A stretch of 64,000 nt of DNA, taken from NCBI RefSeq assembly GCF_001429245.1, contig NZ_LMJE01000010.1, positions 62,001-126,000 of the forward strand, written 5' to 3'. The DNA comes from Rhizobium sp. Root274 (GTDB lineage Bacteria; Pseudomonadota; Alphaproteobacteria; Rhizobiales; Rhizobiaceae). A program made the translations under genes and the position numbers. The notes below the pieces were generated by a model that saw only the letters and a program-made list of their open reading frames with translations, ran no database searches and had not been told where the DNA came from. Shown here in pieces: positions 17,068 to 24,486 of the stretch (position 1 is the stretch's first letter; every line of letters starts with the position of its first letter).

Positions 17068-18345
17068 TCATCGGAGCCATTGCGCCGGGACGATGACGAT
17101 GTCCGGAAAGACGACCAGCAACATCAGGATCAGAACCTGGGCGAGCAGGAAGGGCGTGATACCGGTCACGACCTTGCCCAAAGGAACCCGGCCCACACCG
17201 CTGACGACATTGAGCACGACGCCGACTGGCGGCGTGATCAACCCGATGCAGCAGTTCATGATGAACATCACGCCGAAGTAGACCGGATCGATACCCGCCT
17301 GCTTGATGATCGGCATCAGCACCGGGGTAAGGATCAGAATGGTCGGCGTGAGGTCCAGAGCCGTGCCGACTACGAGAACCAGCAGCATGATGACGAACAT
17401 CAACAGCATGGGACGATCGATGAGCGGCTCGATGTAACGGGTGATCTCTCCCGGAATATTGGCGGCGGTGATCAGCCAGGCCGAGACGAGCGCGGCGCAA
17501 ACCAGGAACATGATGATGGACGTCGTCTTGGCAGCTTGCAGGACCACGCCGGGCAGATCCCGAGGCTTGAGTTCGCGGTAGATGACCATGCCGACGAACA
17601 TGGCATAGGCAGCCGCAATGACTGCCGCTTCCGTCGGCGTGACGATACCAGCCTTGATGCCGCCAAGGATAATCACCGGCATGCCCAGCGCCCAAGCCGC
17701 ACGACCGGTAGCACTGAGGCGCTCCTTGGCAGGCGCCTTGGGCAGGGGTTGAATATTGTCCTTCCGAACCACGATCTGCCAGGCGATCACCAGCCCCAGA
17801 CCCATCAGAATGCCAGGCACGATGCCGGCCATGAACAGCTGCGTAATCGACACGTTCGCAGCCACACCGAAGACGATAAAGGCCATGGATGGCGGAATGA
17901 CAGGTGCGATAATGCCGCCCGAAGCGATCAAACCTGCAGAGCGCGGCACGTTGTAGCCGGCTTTCGCCATCATCGGGATGAGGATCGCGGCAAGTGCCGC
18001 CGTATCGGCTGCAGCCGAGCCGGAGATCGACGCCATGATCACGGCCGCCATGATCGCCACGATGCCCAGGCCGCCGCGAATATGCCCGACGCAGGCAATG
18101 GCAAATTCAATGATACGACGTGACAGACCGCCGGAATTCATCAACTCGCCAGCCAGCACGAAGAACGGAATGGCCAGAAGCGTGAAGGTATCCGCGCCGG
18201 CAATCATGTTCTGGGCGATGATCTGACTGTTGAACATCCCCATGTACCACATGAGGGTGACGCCGCAGAACATCAGGGCAAAGGCGACCGGAACGCCGAT
18301 AGCCATGACACCAAGGAGCGAAACAATAAAGACGACGAGGGTCAT
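17068..18345 (-). CDS. TRAP transporter large permease (DctM family)
   Basis: This is the 425-residue large membrane subunit, with about 12 helices. Recognised stretches include AIPFFVLAGELMNSGGLSRRII, GGLGIVAIMAAVIMASISGSAAADTAALA and VIPPSMAFIVFGV near the middle, and NCCIGLITPPVGVVLNVV near the end. It moves the substrate with sodium or proton gradient energy, fed by the periplasmic protein. The start at 18345 overlaps the stop of the small subunit (ATGA on the minus strand), so the two membrane subunits are translationally coupled. Confidence 0.93.
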   Translation of the reverse strand: MTLVVFIVSLLGVMAIGVPVAFALMFCGVTLMWYMGMFNSQIIAQNMIAGADTFTLLAIPFFVLAGELMNSGGLSRRIIEFAIACVGHIRGGLGIVAIMAAVIMASISGSAAADTAALAAILIPMMAKAGYNVPRSAGLIASGGIIAPVIPPSMAFIVFGVAANVSITQLFMAGIVPGILMGLGLVIAWQIVVRKDNIQPLPKAPAKERLSATGRAAWALGMPVIILGGIKAGIVTPTEAAVIAAAYAMFVGMVIYRELKPRDLPGVVLQAAKTTSIIMFLVCAALVSAWLITAANIPGEITRYIEPLIDRPMLLMFVIMLLVLVVGTALDLTPTILILTPVLMPIIKQAGIDPVYFGVMFIMNCCIGLITPPVGVVLNVVSGVGRVPLGKVVTGITPFLLAQVLILMLLVVFPDIVIVPAQWLR

Positions 18346-18878
18346 CAGGCGCGCTCCACCAGCTTCTCGATACCCATATGCTCACCAGCAAACATCGCGA
18401 CTTCTTCATCGGTGACGCGACCGGTGAGCAGGCGGAACAACCGTTCCAACGCAATCAGGCTGCAGCCGGCGCCTGTGAAGAAGCCGATGCCGTAGACCCA
18501 GCCCATGGAGAGACCCGTAACCGGCGCACTCATGCTGGCATTGATCGGCAGCTGCTTCCATGTGCCCCAGAAGAACAGCGCGGAGACGCCGAGGATGACG
18601 AGATTGGACAGGATCATGCAAACGATCCGTCCGCGCCGTCCAAGCAAGGCAACGAGGGATTCAACGCCGAGATGGCCATATTCTCGGAAGCCTACAACTG
18701 CACCGATAAAGGTCAGCCAGACGAAGAAGTAGCGCGCCATTTCGTCCGAGACCGTGAGGCCGGAGTTAAAGGCATAGCGAAGGACGACGTTGACGAACAC
18801 CATGATCGCCATGCCGCCAAGCAGCACGATGAGCAGGAATTCGAGAAAACGGTAGAAGAGATCGACAATCTTGGTCAT
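18345..18878 (-). CDS. TRAP transporter small permease (DctQ family)
   Basis: This 177-residue protein has four membrane helices. The DctQ signature is visible as NVVLRYAFNSGLTVSDEMARYFFVWLTFIGAVVGFREYGHLGVESLV. The ATG at 18878 is preferred over an upstream in-frame ATG at 18965 because it gives the usual family N-terminus and lies seven bases after the stop of the FAH-family gene. It partners with the DctM subunit encoded next. The C-terminal tail (EEVAMFAGEHMGIEKLVERA) is cytoplasmic and charged. Confidence 0.9.
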   Translation of the reverse strand: MTKIVDLFYRFLEFLLIVLLGGMAIMVFVNVVLRYAFNSGLTVSDEMARYFFVWLTFIGAVVGFREYGHLGVESLVALLGRRGRIVCMILSNLVILGVSALFFWGTWKQLPINASMSAPVTGLSMGWVYGIGFFTGAGCSLIALERLFRLLTGRVTDEEVAMFAGEHMGIEKLVERA

Positions 18879-18885
18879 CAGAACC

Positions 18886-20055
18886 TCACGCCTGGTCGAG
18901 GAGGCCACGGCGGGCCAGATTGGCAAACAGGGCGCGGGTTCCGAAGGTCCATTCGGGACAAGCATCCGTGCGATCGACCCAGTTCACCAGGCGCCCCAGT
19001 TTCGGTGTGGAGATTTCGACCCGATCGCCCACCTCATGGGTGAAGCCGAGCCCGGCACCTCGGCGATCCTTGACGGGGGCAAACATCGTGCCGAGGAACA
19101 GGACAGCCCCATCGGGATACTGGTGATTACGGTTGCGCAACTGCGCGACAAGGTTTTCCGGCGAGCGGCTGATCGCTTCCATGGGGCTTTCGCCCGTCAT
19201 CTCGAAACCGTCCTTGCCCCGCACGACAAGCGCGACTCGGACCTTGCGCAGCACGTCGATCGTGAAGCTCTCATCGAAAAGGCGGATGAACGGACCGATG
19301 GCACAAGAAGCATTGTTGTCCTTCGCTTTCCCCAGAAGCAGCGCGGAACGTCCTTCGACATCGCGCAGGTTGACGTCGTTGCCGAGCGTCGCCCCCAGAA
19401 TCCTGCCGTCGGAACGTACGGCCAGAACAATCTCCGGTTCCGGATTGTTCCATTGCGAAATGGGGTGGATACCGACGGTGTCACCACAGGCGACGGACGC
19501 CATTGGCTGCGCCTTGGTAAATATCTCCGCTTCAGGGCCGATCCCGACCTCCAGATACTGCGACCAGAGCCCCATCTCCTGCAGCAGCCCCTTCACCTTC
19601 GCCGCCTGCTCGGAGCCTGCGACGACACCGCGCAGGCTGTCGCCGAGAACCGGCGCAAGTTGGCCGCGAATGGCCTGAGCACGACCGGAATCGCCTTTGG
19701 CCTGTTCCTCGATGACCCGCTCCAGCATGCTGTCGGCAAAGGTGACACCGGCGGCCTTGACCGCCTGCAGATCGATGGGGGCCAGCAGACGGCCTGCTTT
19801 TCCCGACAGAAAGTCATCGAGCGAGCCCAGATCGGGAAGATCCGAAGCCTGCGCCAGACGCTTGGCGATGTCGTCGATTTCCAGAAGCCCGGATGAGGTT
19901 GCCGAAATGCCTGCCAGATCCAGCACGCGACCGGCGCGCACCAGAACCGGGCAGGGCCCAGCAGCTGCATCGGACCACACGCGACCTACGAGGATCGCGT
20001 CTGAGGCGTCCTTGGGAAGAATATCAACGGATCTCAGATTGCGCTCTACCGCCAA
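18886..20055 (-). CDS. Fumarylacetoacetate hydrolase-family protein, probable 2-keto-3-deoxy-sugar-acid dehydratase
   Basis: From a TTG at 20055 this is 389 residues; AGGAGGAGG lies six bases upstream, a better start than the GTG at 20091. The N-terminus (LPKDASDAILVGRVW, GPCPVLVRAGRVLDLAG) resembles the long FAH-like dehydratases such as XylX, which convert 2-keto-3-deoxypentonates to 2-ketoglutarate semialdehyde. The FAH core shows NNPEPEIVLAV, GNDVNLRDVEGRSALLLGKAKDNNAS with metal-binding acids, and GTMFAPVKDRRGAGLGFTHEVGD. It is the first gene after the operator at 20110-20128 and precedes the TRAP genes. With the dehydratase at 24483 it would form two consecutive pathway steps. Another acylpyruvate-type hydrolase activity remains possible. 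Confidence 0.8.
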   Translation of the reverse strand: MAVERNLRSVDILPKDASDAILVGRVWSDAAAGPCPVLVRAGRVLDLAGISATSSGLLEIDDIAKRLAQASDLPDLGSLDDFLSGKAGRLLAPIDLQAVKAAGVTFADSMLERVIEEQAKGDSGRAQAIRGQLAPVLGDSLRGVVAGSEQAAKVKGLLQEMGLWSQYLEVGIGPEAEIFTKAQPMASVACGDTVGIHPISQWNNPEPEIVLAVRSDGRILGATLGNDVNLRDVEGRSALLLGKAKDNNASCAIGPFIRLFDESFTIDVLRKVRVALVVRGKDGFEMTGESPMEAISRSPENLVAQLRNRNHQYPDGAVLFLGTMFAPVKDRRGAGLGFTHEVGDRVEISTPKLGRLVNWVDRTDACPEWTFGTRALFANLARRGLLDQA

Positions 20056-20109
20056 GACGGACCTCCTCCTCGTCCTTTGGCGAGACGACACCCCTGTCGC
20101 CTTGCCGTA

Positions 20110-20128
20110 TTGTCAGGATGTCTGACAA
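20110..20128. promoter_or_regulatory. Candidate GntR/FCD operator upstream of the FAH-family gene
   Basis: TTGTCAG (20110-20116) and CTGACAA (20122-20128) form a perfect inverted repeat around GATGT. Inside it lies the tighter palindrome TGTCTGACA. It sits 55 bp before the TTG start at 20055, between the regulator gene and its likely target. A related site lies at 22513-22531. Confidence 0.55.
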
Positions 20129-20221
20129 CTCCTCACAGATATTAATAGGGAGCGAATTCGCCCCTGTCTACCCCCGCACCGTTTCATCCCCACGTGCGGG
20201 TGGCTCGCGATGCGATACGGG

Positions 20222-20950
20222 TCAGAATTGCTCCAGGCTCAGTTCGATGCGGCTCGCTGCGCCATGCATGTGCAGCCGCATCGCCTCGCGCGCATCGGTC
20301 GGATTGCGGCTGGCGATCGCATCGCGCAGCCTTGTATGCTCTGCAATCGTCGCCTCAACGATTTCTTCCAGAACGGCACGAGACCGGGCCGCATTGATCG
20401 CAAGGCTGATGCGCTCGGCAATGAAGCCGATGAACATCGAAAAATACTCATTGTGGGTGGCATCCGCGACCGCCCGGTGAAAGGCAAGATCCGCATCTAT
20501 GCCCTGATCCGACCACTTCTCCGCCCCCGTCATGCGGTCCAGTGCCGCATCGATGCGAGCAAGATCCGCCGGTGTATGATGAACCGCGGCAAGACCCGCC
20601 GCCTCGATTTCAAGAGGCACGCGCAGCTGGAACATGGCGCGAAAGCTGTGCGGATCGAACAACTCTCCATCCTTGATCCGGATGGGACGCAAGGAACGCT
20701 CCAAGACAAAGGCGCCGACCCCCTGCCGGGTTTCGACAAGCCCCTCGTTGCGCAATTGCGCGATGGCTTCACGAATAACCGAGCGGCTGACCCCAAGGGT
20801 TTTTGCAAGCACATGCTCGGTCGGCAGCTTGTCGCCCGGCGCTAGACGTCCCTCATTGATCTCGGCGGCAAACTGCGCTGCGATCCGCGTCGGCAGATGA
20901 TCGCTTCGCTTGATCTGCCCGAGGTTGAATTGACCTATATCGATCGCCAT
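20222..20950 (-). CDS. GntR-family regulator, FadR/FCD subfamily
   Basis: This 242-residue protein has an N-terminal winged helix (LPTRIAAQFAAEINEGRLAPGDKLPTE, then TLGVSRSVIREAIAQLRNEGLV, residues ~20-85) and a C-terminal FCD ligand domain. The FCD metal-site pattern is visible in DADLAFHRAVADATHN, EHTRLRDAI and AREAMRLHMHGA. FCD regulators usually sense organic or sugar acids and bind short palindromes of the TNGTCNGACNA kind. Two such sites occur here, one before the FAH/TRAP operon and one in the divergent intergenic region. It is encoded between the oxidase and the dehydratase genes, so it is very likely the local regulator. Confidence 0.88.
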   Translation of the reverse strand: MAIDIGQFNLGQIKRSDHLPTRIAAQFAAEINEGRLAPGDKLPTEHVLAKTLGVSRSVIREAIAQLRNEGLVETRQGVGAFVLERSLRPIRIKDGELFDPHSFRAMFQLRVPLEIEAAGLAAVHHTPADLARIDAALDRMTGAEKWSDQGIDADLAFHRAVADATHNEYFSMFIGFIAERISLAINAARSRAVLEEIVEATIAEHTRLRDAIASRNPTDAREAMRLHMHGAASRIELSLEQF

Positions 20951-20984
20951 GCCCGACTGCTCTCCGTACCACCCCGCCGGTTGT

Positions 20985-22442
20985 TCACGAATCTTTTGCG
21001 AAATTCAATTGGCAACCGGGATTCATGATGATCTGCGGATCAATAGCGTGCTTGATCGCATGCAGCAGATGCGCCTGTGTCTCCGGCAGACCGGAGATGA
21101 AATCCGGCTTCTTCAATCGGCCAATCCCGTGTTCGGCGCTGATCGAGCCTCCGAAACCGAGCAGAACCGCATTGATCAGTCCCTTCGCCTGATAGATTAA
21201 ATGGTCCGTCTTCTCCCGCGTTAGCCCCGCTGGCGGCAGCACATTGAGATGCACATTCCCATCTCCGACATGGCCGTATGATACGCAGAGACAGTCCGGT
21301 AACGCCGCCATCACGGCGGCTTCCGCCTGCTGCACGAAATCGGCAAGCTTCGACAAGGGCACTGACACGTCGGTTCGCAGATGCGGGCCGCGCTTGGCCT
21401 GCCCCTCGTTCATGCCCTCGCGGAATGCCCAGAGATTGCGCGCCTGCGCCCGCGATCCCGCCACCACGCCGTCAAGAACCAGACCTTCCTCCATTACCCC
21501 TTGCAGGAAACGTTGCATCAGATCTTCGATATCCACGAGCCCCGACCCGGAAATCTCCATCAGCACATAGGCCGGGTAATCACCTGGCATCGGCATCGCC
21601 AGATCCGGCATTGCCTCGCGGGCAAGCGTGAAGGCGACTGGCGGCATGAACTCGAATGCCGACATCAGGTCGCAACAGTCGCGTCGCGCCCGGCGGTAGA
21701 GCGCAATTGCGTCGGACAATGCGTTCAGCCCGAGCAGCGCCGTGGCCACCTGCTCGGCCGGCGGCATGAGCTTCAACGAAACGGCCGTGATGATCCCGAG
21801 CGTGCCTTCGGCGCCGATGAACAATTGCTTGAGGTCGATGCCGCGATTGTCCTTGCGAAGCGTCGACAGCCCATCAAAGACCGAGCCATCCGGCAACACC
21901 ACTTCCAGGCCGAGCACCAACTCGCGTGTCATGCCATAGCGCAAGACATTGATGCCGCCGGCATTGGTCGAAACATTGCCGCCGATCCGGCAAGATCCCT
22001 GCGCTCCCAACGCGAGCGGGAAATAGAGCCCAGCCGCCTCCACCTTGTCCTTGAACTCTGAAAGAACAATCCCCGCCTCCACCACGGCAGAGAAGTCATC
22101 CACGTCGAGACGCCGGATAGCGGTCATGCGTTCAAGGCTGATCACCACCTGACCTGCCGGATCATCCGGCGTCGCTCCAAGGACGAGGCCCGTATTGCCA
22201 CCTTGCGGCACGATGGAAAGCCCGAGCGCACCAATTGCCTTGACGGCCGCAGAAACATCAGCCGTGCTTCTCGGCCGGATGACGGCGACAGCACCGGTCG
22301 TGATGTCACCATGCCAGTCGCGGCAATAGCGCTCGGTTTCTGGTCCGGACAATACGAGGTCATCGCCGAGTCGGGCCCTCAGCGCCGCTATCCGCGCATC
22401 CGCCAACCCTCCACCGGCTCCACTCACATCCCCACGCTCCAT
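20985..22442 (-). CDS. GlcD-type FAD-linked oxidase (D-2-hydroxyacid dehydrogenase family)
   Basis: This 485-residue flavoprotein begins at an ATG (22442) preceded by AGGAGGAATGAG; a longer frame to 22508 would cover the operator. The PCMH-type FAD domain is seen in RPRSTADVSAAVKA and VPQGGNTGLVLGA, followed by GSCRIGGNVSTNAGG. The C-terminal domain ends with the family motif ISAEHGIGRLKK. Enzymes of this type oxidise D-lactate, glycolate or D-2-hydroxyglutarate with transfer to the respiratory chain or another acceptor. In this operon a 2-hydroxy sugar acid or its breakdown product is a likely substrate. It is the first leftward gene from the shared control region. Confidence 0.85.
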   Translation of the reverse strand: MERGDVSGAGGGLADARIAALRARLGDDLVLSGPETERYCRDWHGDITTGAVAVIRPRSTADVSAAVKAIGALGLSIVPQGGNTGLVLGATPDDPAGQVVISLERMTAIRRLDVDDFSAVVEAGIVLSEFKDKVEAAGLYFPLALGAQGSCRIGGNVSTNAGGINVLRYGMTRELVLGLEVVLPDGSVFDGLSTLRKDNRGIDLKQLFIGAEGTLGIITAVSLKLMPPAEQVATALLGLNALSDAIALYRRARRDCCDLMSAFEFMPPVAFTLAREAMPDLAMPMPGDYPAYVLMEISGSGLVDIEDLMQRFLQGVMEEGLVLDGVVAGSRAQARNLWAFREGMNEGQAKRGPHLRTDVSVPLSKLADFVQQAEAAVMAALPDCLCVSYGHVGDGNVHLNVLPPAGLTREKTDHLIYQAKGLINAVLLGFGGSISAEHGIGRLKKPDFISGLPETQAHLLHAIKHAIDPQIIMNPGCQLNFAKDS

Positions 22443-22512
22443 CTCATTCCTCCTGCGGACTGCCTCTCTCGATGCGCCAGCGTCAAATATTCGGTTTTCA
22501 AGCGTCAAATAT

Positions 22513-22531
22513 AAGGTTATCAGACAACCTT
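22513..22531. promoter_or_regulatory. Second candidate GntR/FCD operator in the divergent control region
   Basis: AAGGTT (22513-22518) and AACCTT (22526-22531) are perfect inverted arms around ATCAGAC. The extended pattern GGTTATC-A-GACAACC matches the TNTC-N-GACAA core at 20110-20128 with one mismatch to symmetry. It lies between the oxidase start (22442) and the dehydrogenase start (22607), where it could control both directions. Confidence 0.5.
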
Positions 22532-22606
22532 ACAAATGCTTTTTTCGGTAGGAGCGCTTGTGCCCGCCGTACGCTCGGCGGATGAATGGAATCGGAGGAG
22601 AAAAAC

Positions 22607-23590
22607 ATGCATATTGTGATCATCGGCGCTGCAGGAATGGTCGGCCGCAAACTGGCCCAGCGCCTCACAAGGGACGGTACGCTCGGCGGCAAACCTGTCG
22701 AAGCCATGACGCTGGTCGACGTCGTCACACCGGATGCACCTGCCGGTTTCCAAGGCCGCGTCGTGCTGGAAACGGCAGACCTGTCGGCGCCGGGAGCTGC
22801 TGAAAAGCTTGTCGCCACGCGTCCCGACGTTATATTTCACCTGGCGGCCATCGTATCGGGCGAAGCTGAACTGGATTTCGAAAAGGGCTACCAGATCAAT
22901 CTTGATGGCACGCGCTACCTCTTCGAGGCGATTCGGCTAGCGCATCTTGAAGACGGCTACCGCCCCCGTGTGGTCTTCACCTCCTCGATCGCCGTTGTCG
23001 GCGCCCCCCTGCCTTTCCCCATTCCCGACGAGTTCCACACCACCCCGCTCACCAGTTACGGTACTCAGAAGGCGATCTGCGAATTGCTACTGGCTGACTA
23101 CTCTCGCAAGGGCTTCTTCGACGGCATCGGCATCCGCCTGCCGACGATCTGCATTCGCCCCGGCAAACCCAATAAGGCCGCGTCCGGTTTCTTCTCCAAC
23201 ATCCTGCGAGAGCCTCTGATCGGCCAGGAAGCCGTGCTTCCGGTGACCGATGACGTTCGCCACTGGCATGCCTCGCCCCGCTCTGCCGTCGGCTTCCTCC
23301 TACACGGAGCAACGATCGACGTGGAGAAGGTCGGCCCCCGCCGCAACCTCTCCATGCCGGGCGTCAGCGCCACTGTCGGCGAACAGATCGAGGCGCTGCG
23401 CCGTATCGCCGGCGAGAAGACCGTGAAGCTCATTCGCCGCGAACCGGACGAGATGATCATGCGCATCTGCGCCGGCTGGGCACCCGGCTTCGAGGCCAAA
23501 CGCGCCCGCGAACTCGGCTTCGTCGCTGAAAACTCTTTCGACGACATCATCCGCATTCACATTGAGGATGAATTGGGAGGCAAGCTTTGA
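22607..23590 (+). CDS. NAD-dependent epimerase/dehydratase-family dehydrogenase, DenD (D-erythronate dehydrogenase)-like
   Basis: This 327-residue extended SDR begins at an ATG preceded by GGAGGAG (22595-22601). The Rossmann glycine motif is GAAGMVG, the active site has SSIAVVG and the Tyr-Lys pair in SYGTQKAICE, and the RPGKPNKAASGFFSNILREPL stretch is characteristic of the DenD-like group. That group includes D-erythronate 2-dehydrogenases, which oxidise the C2 hydroxyl of an aldonate. It starts the rightward operon of the sugar-acid locus and overlaps the next gene by four bases (TTGA). The exact substrate is inferred only from family resemblance. Confidence 0.8.
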   Translation: MHIVIIGAAGMVGRKLAQRLTRDGTLGGKPVEAMTLVDVVTPDAPAGFQGRVVLETADLSAPGAAEKLVATRPDVIFHLAAIVSGEAELDFEKGYQINLDGTRYLFEAIRLAHLEDGYRPRVVFTSSIAVVGAPLPFPIPDEFHTTPLTSYGTQKAICELLLADYSRKGFFDGIGIRLPTICIRPGKPNKAASGFFSNILREPLIGQEAVLPVTDDVRHWHASPRSAVGFLLHGATIDVEKVGPRRNLSMPGVSATVGEQIEALRRIAGEKTVKLIRREPDEMIMRICAGWAPGFEAKRARELGFVAENSFDDIIRIHIEDELGGKL

Positions 23591-24486
23591 CTTTGGAAAA
23601 AAACAAGCGCATCGCCTTCCTCGGGACCGGACTGATGGGCGCGCCGATGACGCGGCGATTGCTCGCCGCCAGTTTCCCGGTCACCGTCTGGAACCGCGAC
23701 ATCAGCAAGGCGGAAGCACTGGTGGGCAATGGCGCAACCCTTGCCCGCACTGCCGCCGAAGCGGTCAACAATGCTGATGTCGTTATTACCATGCTCTCTG
23801 ACGGCAATGCCGTCGGAGACGTCCTCTTCGCGGCAGGTGTCGATAAAGCGTTGAAGTCGGGGGCTGTCGTTGTCGACATGTCTTCGATCGCACCACCGAT
23901 CGCCAAAGAGCATTCAGCCAGATTGAGCGAGCGCGGCATTTCCCATGTCGATGCGCCGGTCTCTGGCGGCGTGGTCGGTGCCGAAGCCGGAACACTGGCG
24001 ATCATGGCCGGCGGCGACGTCTCAGTGATCTCGGACCTTGCCGACGTGTTTGCAGCGCTCGGCCGCGTCACCCATGTTGGTCCCTCCGGCGCGGGCCAGA
24101 TCTGCAAGCTCGCCAACCAGCAGATTGTCGCCATCACCATCGGCGCAGTTGCCGAGGCCATGATGCTGGTCGAAGCCGGCGGTGCCTCGCGCGAGAAGTT
24201 CCGCGAAGCCATTCGGGGCGGATTCGCCGAAAGCCGCATCCTCGATTTGCACGGTGCCCGCATGGTCGAGCGTCGCTTCGAGCCAGGCGGCCCATCGCGC
24301 CTGCAACTGAAGGATCTCAATGCAGTGAGGGCAATGGCCGACAAGTTTTCACTTGATCTTCCGTTGACGGCAGAAGTGCGTGAAGCCTTCGAGGCTTTCG
24401 TGGACGACGGCAATGGCGAGAAAGACCACAGCGCATTGCTCCTGCATCTGGAGAAGATAAACAATCGGGAGAAAGATCACCCATGA
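23587..24486 (+). CDS. 3-hydroxyisobutyrate/tartronate-semialdehyde/threonate-type NAD(P) dehydrogenase
   Basis: This is a 299-residue beta-hydroxyacid dehydrogenase. It begins at a TTG (23587) that overlaps the previous stop; GGGAGG at 23575-23580 is well placed for it. Motifs are FLGTGLMGAPMTRRL (NAD(P) loop), DAPVSGGVVGAEAGTLAIM (substrate loop), and the catalytic-lysine region GAGQICKLANQQI. Members of the family include L-threonate dehydrogenase and tartronate semialdehyde reductase, both acting on small sugar acids. Its position between a DenD-like enzyme and an aldonate dehydratase favours such a role. The 3' end overlaps the dehydratase start as ATGA. Confidence 0.82.
   Translation: MTLEKNKRIAFLGTGLMGAPMTRRLLAASFPVTVWNRDISKAEALVGNGATLARTAAEAVNNADVVITMLSDGNAVGDVLFAAGVDKALKSGAVVVDMSSIAPPIAKEHSARLSERGISHVDAPVSGGVVGAEAGTLAIMAGGDVSVISDLADVFAALGRVTHVGPSGAGQICKLANQQIVAITIGAVAEAMMLVEAGGASREKFREAIRGGFAESRILDLHGARMVERRFEPGGPSRLQLKDLNAVRAMADKFSLDLPLTAEVREAFEAFVDDGNGEKDHSALLLHLEKINNREKDHP

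Noticed and set aside
16726..18123. 465-codon open frame on the plus strand opposite the TRAP genes
   Set aside because: It is antisense to dctP and dctM, which have clear family motifs. The translation is extremely Asp-, His- and Arg-rich, typical of a shadow frame in GC-rich DNA.
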